Source: Fulvimarina uroteuthidis (GTDB lineage Bacteria > Pseudomonadota > Alphaproteobacteria > Rhizobiales > Rhizobiaceae). Taken from it: a stretch of DNA of 64,000 bases. A program made the position numbers and the translations under genes. Position 1 is the first letter of the stretch. Every line of letters starts with the position of its first letter. Under the pieces are notes generated by a model. It saw only the letters and a list, made by a program, of their open reading frames with translations, had not been told where the DNA came from and searched no databases. The stretch is taken from assembly GCF_034321785.1 (NCBI RefSeq), contig NZ_JAXLPB010000001.1, positions 310,001-374,000 on the forward strand. The letters run 5' to 3'. This document shows, piece after piece, positions 34,320-42,785 of the stretch.

Positions 34320-37300
34320 CTAGAGGCTTCGCGCGACATGCTCCACGCGGAAGCACTCGATGATGTCGCCTTCGCGAATATCCTCGTAGTTCTGGAACGC
34401 CATGCCGCACTCCTGGCCGCTCTGGACTTTCGAGACTTCGTCCTTGAAGCGCTTGAGCGTCTTGAGCGTGCCCTCGTGGATGACGACGTTGTCGCGGATG
34501 AGGCGGACGCCCGCACCACGCTCGACCTCGCCTTCGGTGACGAGACAGCCGGCGACCTTGCCGACCTTGGTGATGTTGAACACCTCCCGGATCTCGGCAT
34601 TGCCGAGGAAGGATTCGCGGCGCTCGGGCGAGAGCAGCCCGGACATCGCATCCTTCACGTCGTCCACCAGGTCGTAGATCACGTTGTAGTAACGGATCTC
34701 GATGCCGTCGCGGGATGCGGCCTCGCGCGCCTGCTTGTTGGCACGCACGTTGAAGCCGATGATCGCGGCCTTGGACGCCTCGGCGAGCGCGATATCCGAT
34801 TCCGTGATCGCGCCGGCACCCGAATGGATGATGCGCGCCTGCACCTCGTCGGTGCCGAGCTTCTCGAGCGCATTGTCGATCGCCTCGATCGAACCCTGCA
34901 CGTCGCCCTTGATGACCAGCGGGAAGGTCTTGAGACCGGTATCCTGAAGCTGGCTCATCATCTGCTCGAGCGAACCGCGCTGGCCGGCGGACTTGGCCAC
35001 CTGCTTCTCGCGGGTCACGCGCTGGCGGTATTCGGAGATCTCGCGGGCCTTGGCCTCCGATTCGACGACGGCGAAGCGGTCGCCGGCCTGCGGCGTCCCG
35101 TTCATGCCGAGCACTTCGATCGGCATGGAGGGCGCTGCCTCCTTATGCTGATCGCCCTTGTCGTCGACGAGGGCGCGCACGCGGCCCCATTCGTCGCCGG
35201 CCACGACGATGTCGCCGCGACGCAAGGTACCGGTCTGCACCAGAACGGTCGCGACCGGGCCACGGCCCTTGTCGAGCTGCGCCTCGATGACGACACCCTC
35301 GGCGGTCCGGTTCGGATCGGCCTTCAGATCGATCAGTTCGGCCTGCAGCAGGATCGCCTCGAGCAGCTTGTCGAGGTTCTCGCCGGTCTTGGCCGAGACC
35401 TCGACGTCGAGAACTTCACCGCCCATGGATTCCACGAACACCTCGTACTGCAGAAGGCCCGACCGGACCTTCGCGGCATCGGCTTCCGGCTTGTCCATCT
35501 TGTTGATCGCCACGATGATCGGCACGCCGGCCGCCTTCGCGTGATTGATGGACTCGATGGTCTGCGGCATCACGCTGTCGTCGGCTGCGACGACGAGGAC
35601 CGCGATGTCCGTCGCCTGCGCGCCGCGGGCCCGCATCGAGGTGAAGGCGGCGTGGCCGGGCGTATCGATGAACGAGATCTTCTGCCCGTCCTGCTCCACC
35701 TGGTAGGCGCCGATATGCTGGGTGATGCCACCCGATTCGCCCGATGCGACGCGCGTCTTGCGGATGGCGTCCAGAAGGCTGGTCTTGCCGTGGTCGACAT
35801 GGCCCATGATCGTGACGACCGGCGGCCGGGTCTGGAGGTTCTCGCTCTTGTCCTCGACGTTGAAGATGCCTTCCTCGACGTCGGATTCAGCGACGCGTTC
35901 CACCGTGTGGCCGAACTCGCCGGCGATGATCTCGGCCAGATCCTGGTCGATGATATCGCCTGGCTTCATCATCTGTCCCTCTTTCATGAGGTACTTGATG
36001 ACGTCGACGGCACGCTCCGACATGCGGTTGGCGAGTTCCTGGATGGTGATCGTTTCCGGAATAACCACGACGCGCGAAATCTTCTCTCTCGGCACGCTCT
36101 GCTGCGACCGTTTGAACTTTTCCTGGCGGCGGCGGATCGAGGACAGCGAACGTCCGCGTCCGCCATCGTCACCCGACAGCGCCTTGTCGAGCGTCAGCTT
36201 GCCCCGGCGGCGATCGGCCGGGGTCTTGGCCGCGCGCGGCGCTTCGGCCGGGGCCTTGGCTCCGCTCTTGCGCGAACGGACGCCGCCGCGGGCATCCTCG
36301 TCGTCGACGCCCTTGCGGCGGGCATCGGGGCGCGTGCCGCGTGCCAGTGCGGCTTCCGCGTCCGCGGGTGACATCGGATCGGGCTGCGCGGGCGCCGCGC
36401 CGGCACGGGGCTTTGCAGCAACCGGCTTGCGCTTGGCGTCTTCCTCGGCCTTGCGGCTTTCCTCGGCCTCGCGAGCCTGGCGCTCGGCGGCCTCCGCCGC
36501 ACGCTGCTCGGCCTCGGCCCGCTCGCGCTGACGGCGCTCGTCCTCGGACTTGCGACGGGCCTCGTCCTCCTGGAAGACGCGGCGTGCCTCGACTTCGCGC
36601 TGCTTTGCAAGTTCGAGAGCCCGGCGACGGGCATCCATCTCGCGCGACGACAGATCCGACAGGACGGCGCCGCGAGGACGCTGGCCGGGCGCTGCCCCCG
36701 TATTGGAGGGACGACGATCGTCCCGTCCGCCCGGACGGTTGGGCCCGCGATTCTGCTGGCTGTCCGGACGACGATCGTCGCGACCGCGCGGCGCGTTCTG
36801 GCCCGGACGAGCCGATGGTGCCTGCGTGCGGCCGGCTGGCTGCGCGGGAGCACGCCCCGGAGCGGCCGGCGTTGCCGGCGCTGCGGTCTTCGCCTCGGCG
36901 CTCGGCGCAGGCGTTGCGACGTCAGCCTTCGCCTCCGACGCGGATGGCTCGACCTTCGGCGCTGCAACCGCCTCTACCGGCGCGCTTGCCTCCGGCGACG
37001 GCGCTTCGGCCGGCTTTGCGTCGGCCACGGCCTTCGGCGCTTCGTCCGCCGCGCTCTGCGGCGTTTCGGCGACCGGCTCGGCCTTGGGCGCCTGCGGCTT
37101 GGCGAATTCGATATTGCGCGGCTTGCCGCTCGGCGCCTGCGGACGCGCGGCCGGCGGCGTCACGCCACCTGGAGCGGTCGTCGGCGCCAGCGTCTCCACC
37201 GGCTTCTGGGGCGCCTGGGCGATCGTCGGAGCCGGCGTCGCGACCTCCGGAGCCCTCGGCTTCAACCCTGCTGCGACGGAAGGAGCCGCCGTCTCGCCCG

Positions 37301-37472
37301 CCTCGGGCCGGGTGACGCGCCGCTTCTTCGTCTCGACCACGACGTTCTTGGTGCGCCCATGGGAAAAGTTCTGCCTGACGGTGCCGGGTTCGTTTCCGCC
37401 ACGCTTCAAGGACAGGGTCTTCTTCTGGTTTACGCTCAGCGTCTTGTCGTCGCCGGACTTGGTATCGCTCAT
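34320..37472 (-). CDS. infB: Translation initiation factor IF-2
   Basis: A 1050-residue GTPase that delivers initiator tRNA to the ribosome. The G1 motif GHVDHGKTSLLDA is at about residue 551, G3 is DTPGHAAF near 600, and G4 is NKMD near 655. Domains II-IV follow with VTEGEVERGAGVRLIR near the end. The 500-plus residues before the G-domain are low-complexity: Ala/Pro-rich, then a charged coiled-coil-like Glu/Arg segment, so the protein is longer than E. coli IF-2. It is the last gene of the rimP-nusA-ylxR-infB operon. Confidence 0.97.
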   Translation of the reverse strand: MSDTKSGDDKTLSVNQKKTLSLKRGGNEPGTVRQNFSHGRTKNVVVETKKRRVTRPEAGETAAPSVAAGLKPRAPEVATPAPTIAQAPQKPVETLAPTTAPGGVTPPAARPQAPSGKPRNIEFAKPQAPKAEPVAETPQSAADEAPKAVADAKPAEAPSPEASAPVEAVAAPKVEPSASEAKADVATPAPSAEAKTAAPATPAAPGRAPAQPAGRTQAPSARPGQNAPRGRDDRRPDSQQNRGPNRPGGRDDRRPSNTGAAPGQRPRGAVLSDLSSREMDARRRALELAKQREVEARRVFQEDEARRKSEDERRQRERAEAEQRAAEAAERQAREAEESRKAEEDAKRKPVAAKPRAGAAPAQPDPMSPADAEAALARGTRPDARRKGVDDEDARGGVRSRKSGAKAPAEAPRAAKTPADRRRGKLTLDKALSGDDGGRGRSLSSIRRRQEKFKRSQQSVPREKISRVVVIPETITIQELANRMSERAVDVIKYLMKEGQMMKPGDIIDQDLAEIIAGEFGHTVERVAESDVEEGIFNVEDKSENLQTRPPVVTIMGHVDHGKTSLLDAIRKTRVASGESGGITQHIGAYQVEQDGQKISFIDTPGHAAFTSMRARGAQATDIAVLVVAADDSVMPQTIESINHAKAAGVPIIVAINKMDKPEADAAKVRSGLLQYEVFVESMGGEVLDVEVSAKTGENLDKLLEAILLQAELIDLKADPNRTAEGVVIEAQLDKGRGPVATVLVQTGTLRRGDIVVAGDEWGRVRALVDDKGDQHKEAAPSMPIEVLGMNGTPQAGDRFAVVESEAKAREISEYRQRVTREKQVAKSAGQRGSLEQMMSQLQDTGLKTFPLVIKGDVQGSIEAIDNALEKLGTDEVQARIIHSGAGAITESDIALAEASKAAIIGFNVRANKQAREAASRDGIEIRYYNVIYDLVDDVKDAMSGLLSPERRESFLGNAEIREVFNITKVGKVAGCLVTEGEVERGAGVRLIRDNVVIHEGTLKTLKRFKDEVSKVQSGQECGMAFQNYEDIREGDIIECFRVEHVARSL

Positions 37473-37610
37473 CTATGCTTCCGTTTCTTGGCGCGGAACA
37501 TTCGTCGCGCCCGTTCTTTTGGGGGAATGCCGCCTCGCAAGGGTGCGTTCCCAATCTCAGTTCAATTCATCGCTGGACCTCGCCCTGCGCTTTAAACATC
37601 CGCTTCCACG

Positions 37611-38258
37611 TCATCGGTCCCGAGGGCTTTCACCCCGATATTCCAAGAGCGCTCGAAAGCGTTTCTCGGCGGCCGACCCCGCATCACCGGAAAGGATCGC
37701 CGCATGTATCACATTTCCCCCCCCAAGCGCCAAATCCATTTCTTCACCGGTTAACGGACTGGCGACGGGGACGGCATCCTCCATCACGCCGTCCGCGCCG
37801 GCATAGCGCGCGGCGGTAATCTTTCTTCGCCCGTCCTCGCTCGCCTCCAGGGCGTGCAGAATCAGGATCGCCTCGCCCGAACGGGCCGCCATCTCGACCT
37901 TGGCCGAGCCCGTGACGACCTGTCCGGCCTTCTTGGCCATGCCGAGCGCGCCGAGCGCGGATCTGACGAGCAGCCTGTCCACGTCGCCGGCGAGATCGGC
38001 CGGCCCCTTGACCTCCGCGCGGAACGCCCGCGCGAACAGCTTGCGACGCATCGCCTCCGCGACCAGGGTCCGGTCGCATCTGACATGGGCGCCCCGGCCC
38101 GGCAGGCGCCGCCGAAGGTCGGCAACCACCTCAGACCCCGGCCCGAGAACGAACCGGATCAACCGGTCGGGATCGGATTTCTCCCGACTGACGATGCAGG
38201 TCCGGTCGTTCAGGACCATGTCCTCCTCGTTGGTCGTCTCATCCATGGCCGCGATCAT
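37611..38258 (-). CDS. ylxR: YlxR-L7Ae fusion RNA-binding protein
   Basis: A 215-residue protein with an N-terminal DUF448/YlxR domain (RTCIVSREKSDPDRLIRFV near residue 19, LPGRGAHVRCDR near 53) and a C-terminal L7Ae-like domain (GALGMAKKAGQVVTGSAKVEMAARSGEA region near 105). The fusion of two RNA-binding modules between nusA and infB is normal in alphaproteobacteria. YlxR in other bacteria influences rnpB transcription. Start codon choice between ATG 38258 and 38246 is not certain. Confidence 0.88.
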   Translation of the reverse strand: MIAAMDETTNEEDMVLNDRTCIVSREKSDPDRLIRFVLGPGSEVVADLRRRLPGRGAHVRCDRTLVAEAMRRKLFARAFRAEVKGPADLAGDVDRLLVRSALGALGMAKKAGQVVTGSAKVEMAARSGEAILILHALEASEDGRRKITAARYAGADGVMEDAVPVASPLTGEEMDLALGGGNVIHAAILSGDAGSAAEKRFRALLEYRGESPRDR

Positions 38259-38318
38259 TCGTCTCGTGCCTCGAAGCCGTGTCGGTGAACCCGATCACCG
38301 ATTCGTTCGCCCGGGACC

Positions 38319-39926
38319 TCAGGCAGCCGCGCCTTCGGTCTCGTTCTCTTCGCTCTCCTCGACGTCGCTCGCCAGATCCGACTCGGTGATCCAGCCGGCC
38401 TTGAGGCGGGCGGCGAGGACCATCTGCTCGGCATCGGCGCGACTCACGTCGAACTTGCTCAAGGTGCCCTCGAAGCGCTTCGTCTCGCCCTTGGCCCGCT
38501 CGCTCCAGCCGCACAGATCGTCGACCGCATAGCCGGCGAAATCCTCGACCGTCTTCGTGCCGTCCTCGCCGAGCGCCACCAGCATCTCGGTCGTCAGGCC
38601 CGGGATCTCGCGCAGTTCGTCCGCCACGCCGAGCTCGACGCGCCGGGCATCGAAACCGGCCTCGCGGCGATCGAGATATTCCCGCGCCCGGCTCTGGAGT
38701 TCCTCGGCGGTGTCCTCGTCGAAGCCCTCGATCGAGGAGACTTCCTCCGCATCAACATAGGCAACTTCCTCGACGGTCGCAAAGCCTTCGGAAGCCAGAA
38801 GCTGGCCGACCATCTCGTCGACGTTGAGAGCATCCATGAAGACTGCCGAGCGCTCTGTGAATTCCTTCTGGCGGCGCTCGGATTCTTCTTCCTCCGTCAT
38901 GATGTCGATGTCCCAGCCGGTGAGCTGGGAGGCGAGACGCACGTTCTGGCCGCGGCGACCGATCGCCAGCGACAGCTGGTCGTCGGGAACGACGACCTCG
39001 ATGCGCTCGGCATCCTCGTCGAGAACCACCTTAGAGACTTCCGCCGGCTGAAGCGCGTTGACGATGAAGGAGGCGGCATCGGGCGACCAGGGAATGATGT
39101 CGATCTTCTCGCCCTGCAACTCAGCGACGACGGCCTGGACGCGGCTTCCGCGCATGCCGACGCAGGCGCCGACCGGGTCGACGGAGCTGTCGGACGAGAT
39201 CACGGCGATCTTGGCGCGCGAGCCGGGATCGCGGGCGACCGACTTCAGCGTGATGATGCCGTCGTAGATTTCCGGCACTTCCATGGTGAAGAGCTTCGCC
39301 ATGAACTGCGGATGGGTGCGCGACAGGAAGATCTGCGGCCCGCGCGGCTCGCGGCGCACGTCGTAGACATAGGCGCGCACCCGGTCGCCCGGACGGTAGA
39401 GTTCGCGCGGGATCTGCTCGTCGCGACGGATGATCGCCTCGCCCTTGCCGAGATCGACGATGACGTTGCCGTACTCGACGCGCTTGACCGCGCCGTTGAT
39501 GATCTCGCCGACCCGGTCCTTGTACTCGTCGAACTGCATGTCGCGCTCGGCTTCACGCACCTTCTGGACGATGACCTGCTTGGCCGACTGAGCCGCGATG
39601 CGGCCGAAATCCATCGGGGGAAGCTGCTCGGCGATGAAGTCGCCGGGCTCTGCGTCGGGGTTCTTGTCGCGCGCAAGCTCCAGATAGATCTGGGTGTTGG
39701 GGTCCTCGACCTCCTCGACCACCTCAAGAAGACGCTGAAGCTTCATTTCACCGGTCTTGGTGTTGATGTCGCAGCGAATGTTGGTTTCCTGGCCGTAGCG
39801 GCTGCGCGCCGCCTTCTGAATCGCATCGGCCATCGCCTCGATCACGATCTCGCGGTCGATCGTCTTTTCACGCGCGACGGCATCCGCAATCTGCAGAAGC
39901 TCGAGCCTGTTCGCACTCACTACCAT
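38319..39926 (-). CDS. nusA: Transcription termination/antitermination factor NusA
   Basis: A 535-residue RNA polymerase-binding factor. The N-terminal domain (NRLELLQIADAVAREK) is followed by an S1 domain (GEIINGAVKRVEYGNVIVDLG near residue 130) and two KH domains (DPVGACVGMRGSRVQAVVAELQGEKIDII near 260; LAIGRRGQNVRLASQLTGWDIDI near 328). The C-terminal acidic repeats contain the two-helix AR-type units. The order in the operon is rimP, nusA, ylxR, infB. The chosen ATG at 39926 gives the usual M-x-V-SANRLEL start. Confidence 0.96.
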   Translation of the reverse strand: MVVSANRLELLQIADAVAREKTIDREIVIEAMADAIQKAARSRYGQETNIRCDINTKTGEMKLQRLLEVVEEVEDPNTQIYLELARDKNPDAEPGDFIAEQLPPMDFGRIAAQSAKQVIVQKVREAERDMQFDEYKDRVGEIINGAVKRVEYGNVIVDLGKGEAIIRRDEQIPRELYRPGDRVRAYVYDVRREPRGPQIFLSRTHPQFMAKLFTMEVPEIYDGIITLKSVARDPGSRAKIAVISSDSSVDPVGACVGMRGSRVQAVVAELQGEKIDIIPWSPDAASFIVNALQPAEVSKVVLDEDAERIEVVVPDDQLSLAIGRRGQNVRLASQLTGWDIDIMTEEEESERRQKEFTERSAVFMDALNVDEMVGQLLASEGFATVEEVAYVDAEEVSSIEGFDEDTAEELQSRAREYLDRREAGFDARRVELGVADELREIPGLTTEMLVALGEDGTKTVEDFAGYAVDDLCGWSERAKGETKRFEGTLSKFDVSRADAEQMVLAARLKAGWITESDLASDVEESEENETEGAAA

Positions 39927-40055
39927 CTTGTCGTCCTTCCGATCAGGATCCGGCCGGACAAAAACGGCGCGGCCGGGATCTCGAATTCTTGTCCATGTAC
40001 CGGCGAAAGCGCCGGGCCTTGCCGCGCGCCGTGTCCGGCGCGCCGTCATGTCCGA

Positions 40056-40667
40056 TCAATGGGACGGGCGCCCGCCCGTCTCGTCATCCGCTTCGTCGTC
40101 CAGCTCGACGTCGCCGCGCCCCTTGCGCCGCGCCTTGTCGGCCTTGAGCGACGCCTCGATCAGGTCGTCGGTCAGGATGAGGCGCGCTTCGGCGATCGCG
40201 TCGAGGGGGATCTCGACGGACGCCGGCTCGCCATAGGCCGGCTGGTCGCGCTCGACGGTGATCACCTTGTTCTCGACCTTCACGACCTTGCCGCGATAGC
40301 GCTTGCGCTCGTTCACGAGGCGCGAGGTCTCGAGCTTCATGAGAAAGCCCGCCCAGGTCTCGAAATCCGATTCGCGCACCAGCGGACGATCGATGCCCGG
40401 CGAGGACAGCTCGAGATGGTAGGCGCCATCGATCGGATCGTCGGCTTCGAGCACCGGCGAAATGGCCCGCGAGACGGCCTCGCAGCCCTCGACATCCATG
40501 GTCCCGTCCGGCCGCTCGGCCATGATCTGGACCGTCTTGCCGTTCATGTTCGAGATGCGGACGCGCACGAGGCGATAGCCCGCGGCTTCGATCGCCGGCT
40601 CGACGATCGCGGCAATCTTGGCTTCCATACCGTCTTCGGTAACGATTCGTTCCTGACGCTCAGTCAA
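40056..40667 (-). CDS. rimP: Ribosome maturation factor RimP
   Basis: A 203-residue protein needed for 30S subunit maturation. The alpha/beta N-terminal domain carries YRLVRVRISNMNGKTVQIMAERPDG near residue 31 and the SH3-like C-terminal domain includes LELSSPGIDRPL and YRGKVVKV. The start is TTG at 40667, which gives the N-terminal length of homologues; the first ATG in frame would begin at residue 14 (MEAKIAAIVEP). It heads the operon with nusA and infB, behind a leader with a candidate attenuator. Confidence 0.9.
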   Translation of the reverse strand: MTERQERIVTEDGMEAKIAAIVEPAIEAAGYRLVRVRISNMNGKTVQIMAERPDGTMDVEGCEAVSRAISPVLEADDPIDGAYHLELSSPGIDRPLVRESDFETWAGFLMKLETSRLVNERKRYRGKVVKVENKVITVERDQPAYGEPASVEIPLDAIAEARLILTDDLIEASLKADKARRKGRGDVELDDEADDETGGRPSH

Positions 40668-41095
40668 ATCTGTTCCAGCTGCTCTTCAAAATAAGCCCGG
40701 CGCGAAAGAGCGGCAGGCATGTTGTCAGATGATCTGCAGCGCTCGGCATCGGGCCGCCGGGATTTGAGATGGGGCCAACCAAAGCCCCGATAACAAAAAA
40801 GAGCGGGACCGGGTGGACCCACTCTCTCGATACACCGCAGAGAATATGCAGTTGATATACGCTGATCGGCGTTTGCGTTCAAGGGCGGTGTTCGAGGGCT
40901 CGGTTTCAGACCCATCGCCACTGCGATCCGGTCGAGCGCGACCGGTTCTCGCGTGGACCTTGTATCGATGAAGCCGAATATAATGAAAGTGTTTCAGAAA
41001 CGGAGCATACGAAGGACTGGGATAGGTGGTGGTTTGCAGACCATCTTCTTTCGGGCAGGCTACTGTAGGGACGGACATAGCCAGAACGATATGAA
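40668..41095. other. 428-bp region between rimP and the orphan gene
   Basis: The left half is the rimP leader with a minus-strand terminator at 40794-40824. The right half becomes AT-richer and carries GTTTCAG at 40903 and 40991. No tRNA is evident, unlike the metY tRNA that heads the E. coli nusA operon. Confidence 0.55.
40794..40824 (-). terminator. Intrinsic terminator in the rimP-nusA leader
   Basis: On the minus strand, GAGTGGG, an inner CC-ACCC-GG, and CCCGCTC are followed by TTTTTT. It lies 127 bp upstream of the rimP start with no minus-strand gene ending there. It is probably an attenuator of the nusA operon, or the end of a short RNA. Confidence 0.75.
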
Positions 41096-41728
41096 ATGGG
41101 TGTCATGAACGAAACCAATCGAGACATGATCAGCATTCCCGCCAAACAAGGCAGACTCAGCCTCGCGGGCGTTGCCATTTTAGTGATTTCTGTATGGCTG
41201 GCTGTGCTCTGCTACTCATCGCTGGATCCAGATTGGGTTTCGGGTTCAAACAGGTTCGCGTGGGTAGACGATTTGCCACCGATCGTCCGAGCCTCGATCT
41301 TTCTGTCCGTCGCCGCGTACCTGCTCCTTTACGGCTTCCACTTTCTTCGACTTGGTAATTCAGGAACGATCGCGATCTTCACCAACAAGGAAGCCCGGGT
41401 GAAATCAATTACAGGATGGCGGGAGATCGGCTGGGAGAATATCTCGCGTATTGAGATCAAAGGAGGGCTAAATCCAATTATTATTCTCCGTCGCCGCAGG
41501 GCTTCCGGGGTCGAGCGCGTATGGCCTAGTTTTGATCCCTGCATTCCGATCAATCAGGTTGCCTTATCGAAAGATGCGCTGCTCGCAGAACTCTCGGGGC
41601 GGCGCCCCGATTTATTGGATCCCGCGATACATCAGAAGCCCGATTCGATCGTGCCTAATGCCCTGCAGCACGTTCCCATAGCGCCAGCTCGCACGGTAGA
41701 GGTGAACTCAAAGAGCTGGACCGGCTGA
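41096..41728 (+). CDS. Orphan two-helix membrane protein, unknown
   Basis: A 210-residue protein with two transmembrane helices (about residues 22-42 and 65-84), then a soluble domain with WREIGWENISRIEIK near 108 and an RRRRASG patch near 132. It resembles PH-like membrane proteins of the STM3941 sort only in outline. Codon use and base composition are noticeably AT-richer than the flanking genes, and it sits in the gap between rimP and trmB that is usually short in related genomes, so it was probably acquired. No ribosome-binding site is obvious before ATG 41096; ATG 41105 is an alternative. Confidence 0.6.
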   Translation: MGVMNETNRDMISIPAKQGRLSLAGVAILVISVWLAVLCYSSLDPDWVSGSNRFAWVDDLPPIVRASIFLSVAAYLLLYGFHFLRLGNSGTIAIFTNKEARVKSITGWREIGWENISRIEIKGGLNPIIILRRRRASGVERVWPSFDPCIPINQVALSKDALLAELSGRRPDLLDPAIHQKPDSIVPNALQHVPIAPARTVEVNSKSWTG

Positions 41729-41806
41729 GTGTTTCAGCTGTCGGACGCCTGCTTTGGGTGCTTTATGAAATTAGTCGCTGGGGGCGAAGACAGCCACTGG
41801 GTCCAA

Positions 41807-41839
41807 ATCTGAAACAAAATTGATTACTCTGTTTCAGAT
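41807..41839 (+). repeat. 10-pair inverted repeat downstream of the orphan gene
   Basis: ATCTGAAACA and TGTTTCAGAT flank 13 AT-rich bases, followed by CTTTTC. It could terminate the orphan gene or be a paired operator, since it contains two of the five GTTTCAG copies found nearby. Confidence 0.65.
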
Positions 41840-41923
41840 CTTTTCTCGATCTTTGCTTGCGTTCACTCGCTCTTTGGAAAAAACCAAGCTTTCACTCCAA
41901 GTCAAGCCTATCCGCACCACGCC

Positions 41924-42634
41924 TCACCCCCGCAAAAACGTCAAATAGGCTGGCGTCCGCCCCTCCCGGTAGGCTTTCGCCTCGTAGCGCGTGCCCGGCC
42001 ACGCCTCGTAGGGCGTGTGCCAGTCGGCCGGCCCGTCCGCCCGCCAGACGAACGCATCATGGTCGCGGCAGTGGAGAAGCGTCCAGTTCACATAGGTGTC
42101 GATATCGGAGGCGAATCGGAAGAGGCCGCCGGGCTTCAGGACCCGCGCGAAGCGGTCGAGGTTCTTCTCGTTCACGAACCGCCGCTTGAAATGGCGCGTC
42201 TTCGGCCAGGGATCGGGATAGAAGAGATCGATGCCCGAAAGGCTCGCCGGCGGCAACCAGTCGAGAATGAGGGCCGCATCGTCGTCGAACAGGACGAGAT
42301 TGTCGCGCGGCGTCTCGTCGAGAACCCCGAGGAGCTTGGCCATGCCGTTGACGAAAGGTTCGACGCCGATGAAGCCGACATGGGGAAAGCGTCCCGCCTC
42401 ATGGTGAAGGTGCTCGCCGCCGCCGAAGCCGATCTCCAGGCGCACGGCCTCGACCGGATGCGGGAACAGGTCGGCGAGATCGAGAGGAGCGGGCCGTGTC
42501 AGGTCCACCCGGCATTTCGGCAGCGCCTCGTCGATCAGCATGCGCTGGCGATCGCGCAGTTTCGGCCCCTTCAGGCGTCCGAAGAAGGCCTCTCTCTGGC
42601 GGGTCGGATGATCGCTCGTCGCGTCCTCGGTCAT
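41924..42634 (-). CDS. trmB: tRNA (guanine-N7-)-methyltransferase
   Basis: A 236-residue SAM enzyme that makes m7G46 in tRNA variable loops. Motif I is LEIGFGGGEHLHH near residue 67, and the TrmB signature DLFYPDPWPKTRHFKRRF is near 136, followed by FRFASDIDTYVNW. It is downstream of metK on the same strand, the usual order. Confidence 0.94.
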   Translation of the reverse strand: MTEDATSDHPTRQREAFFGRLKGPKLRDRQRMLIDEALPKCRVDLTRPAPLDLADLFPHPVEAVRLEIGFGGGEHLHHEAGRFPHVGFIGVEPFVNGMAKLLGVLDETPRDNLVLFDDDAALILDWLPPASLSGIDLFYPDPWPKTRHFKRRFVNEKNLDRFARVLKPGGLFRFASDIDTYVNWTLLHCRDHDAFVWRADGPADWHTPYEAWPGTRYEAKAYREGRTPAYLTFLRG

Positions 42635-42785
42635 GGGCAGATCAACTTCGTCATCGTTCCCGGCATCACGCCGGTCATGTCATATCGGTGAGATCGCACG
42701 AAAGACGGGGGCGCGGCCTTGGCGGACACGGTCCCGTCGTCTCATGGCGCCGCAAGGGTCCAGCGTCGGGACCGGCGTTCCCGGC

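Noticed and set aside
40824..41095. A tRNA gene upstream of rimP, as in E. coli
   Set aside because: No cloverleaf, T-loop consensus or acceptor end can be drawn in this interval.
40988..41737. AGTGTTTCAG direct repeat flanking the orphan gene as a target-site duplication
   Set aside because: The right copy overlaps the gene's stop codon, there is no transposase or terminal inverted repeat, and other GTTTCAG copies nearby explain it better as a dispersed motif.
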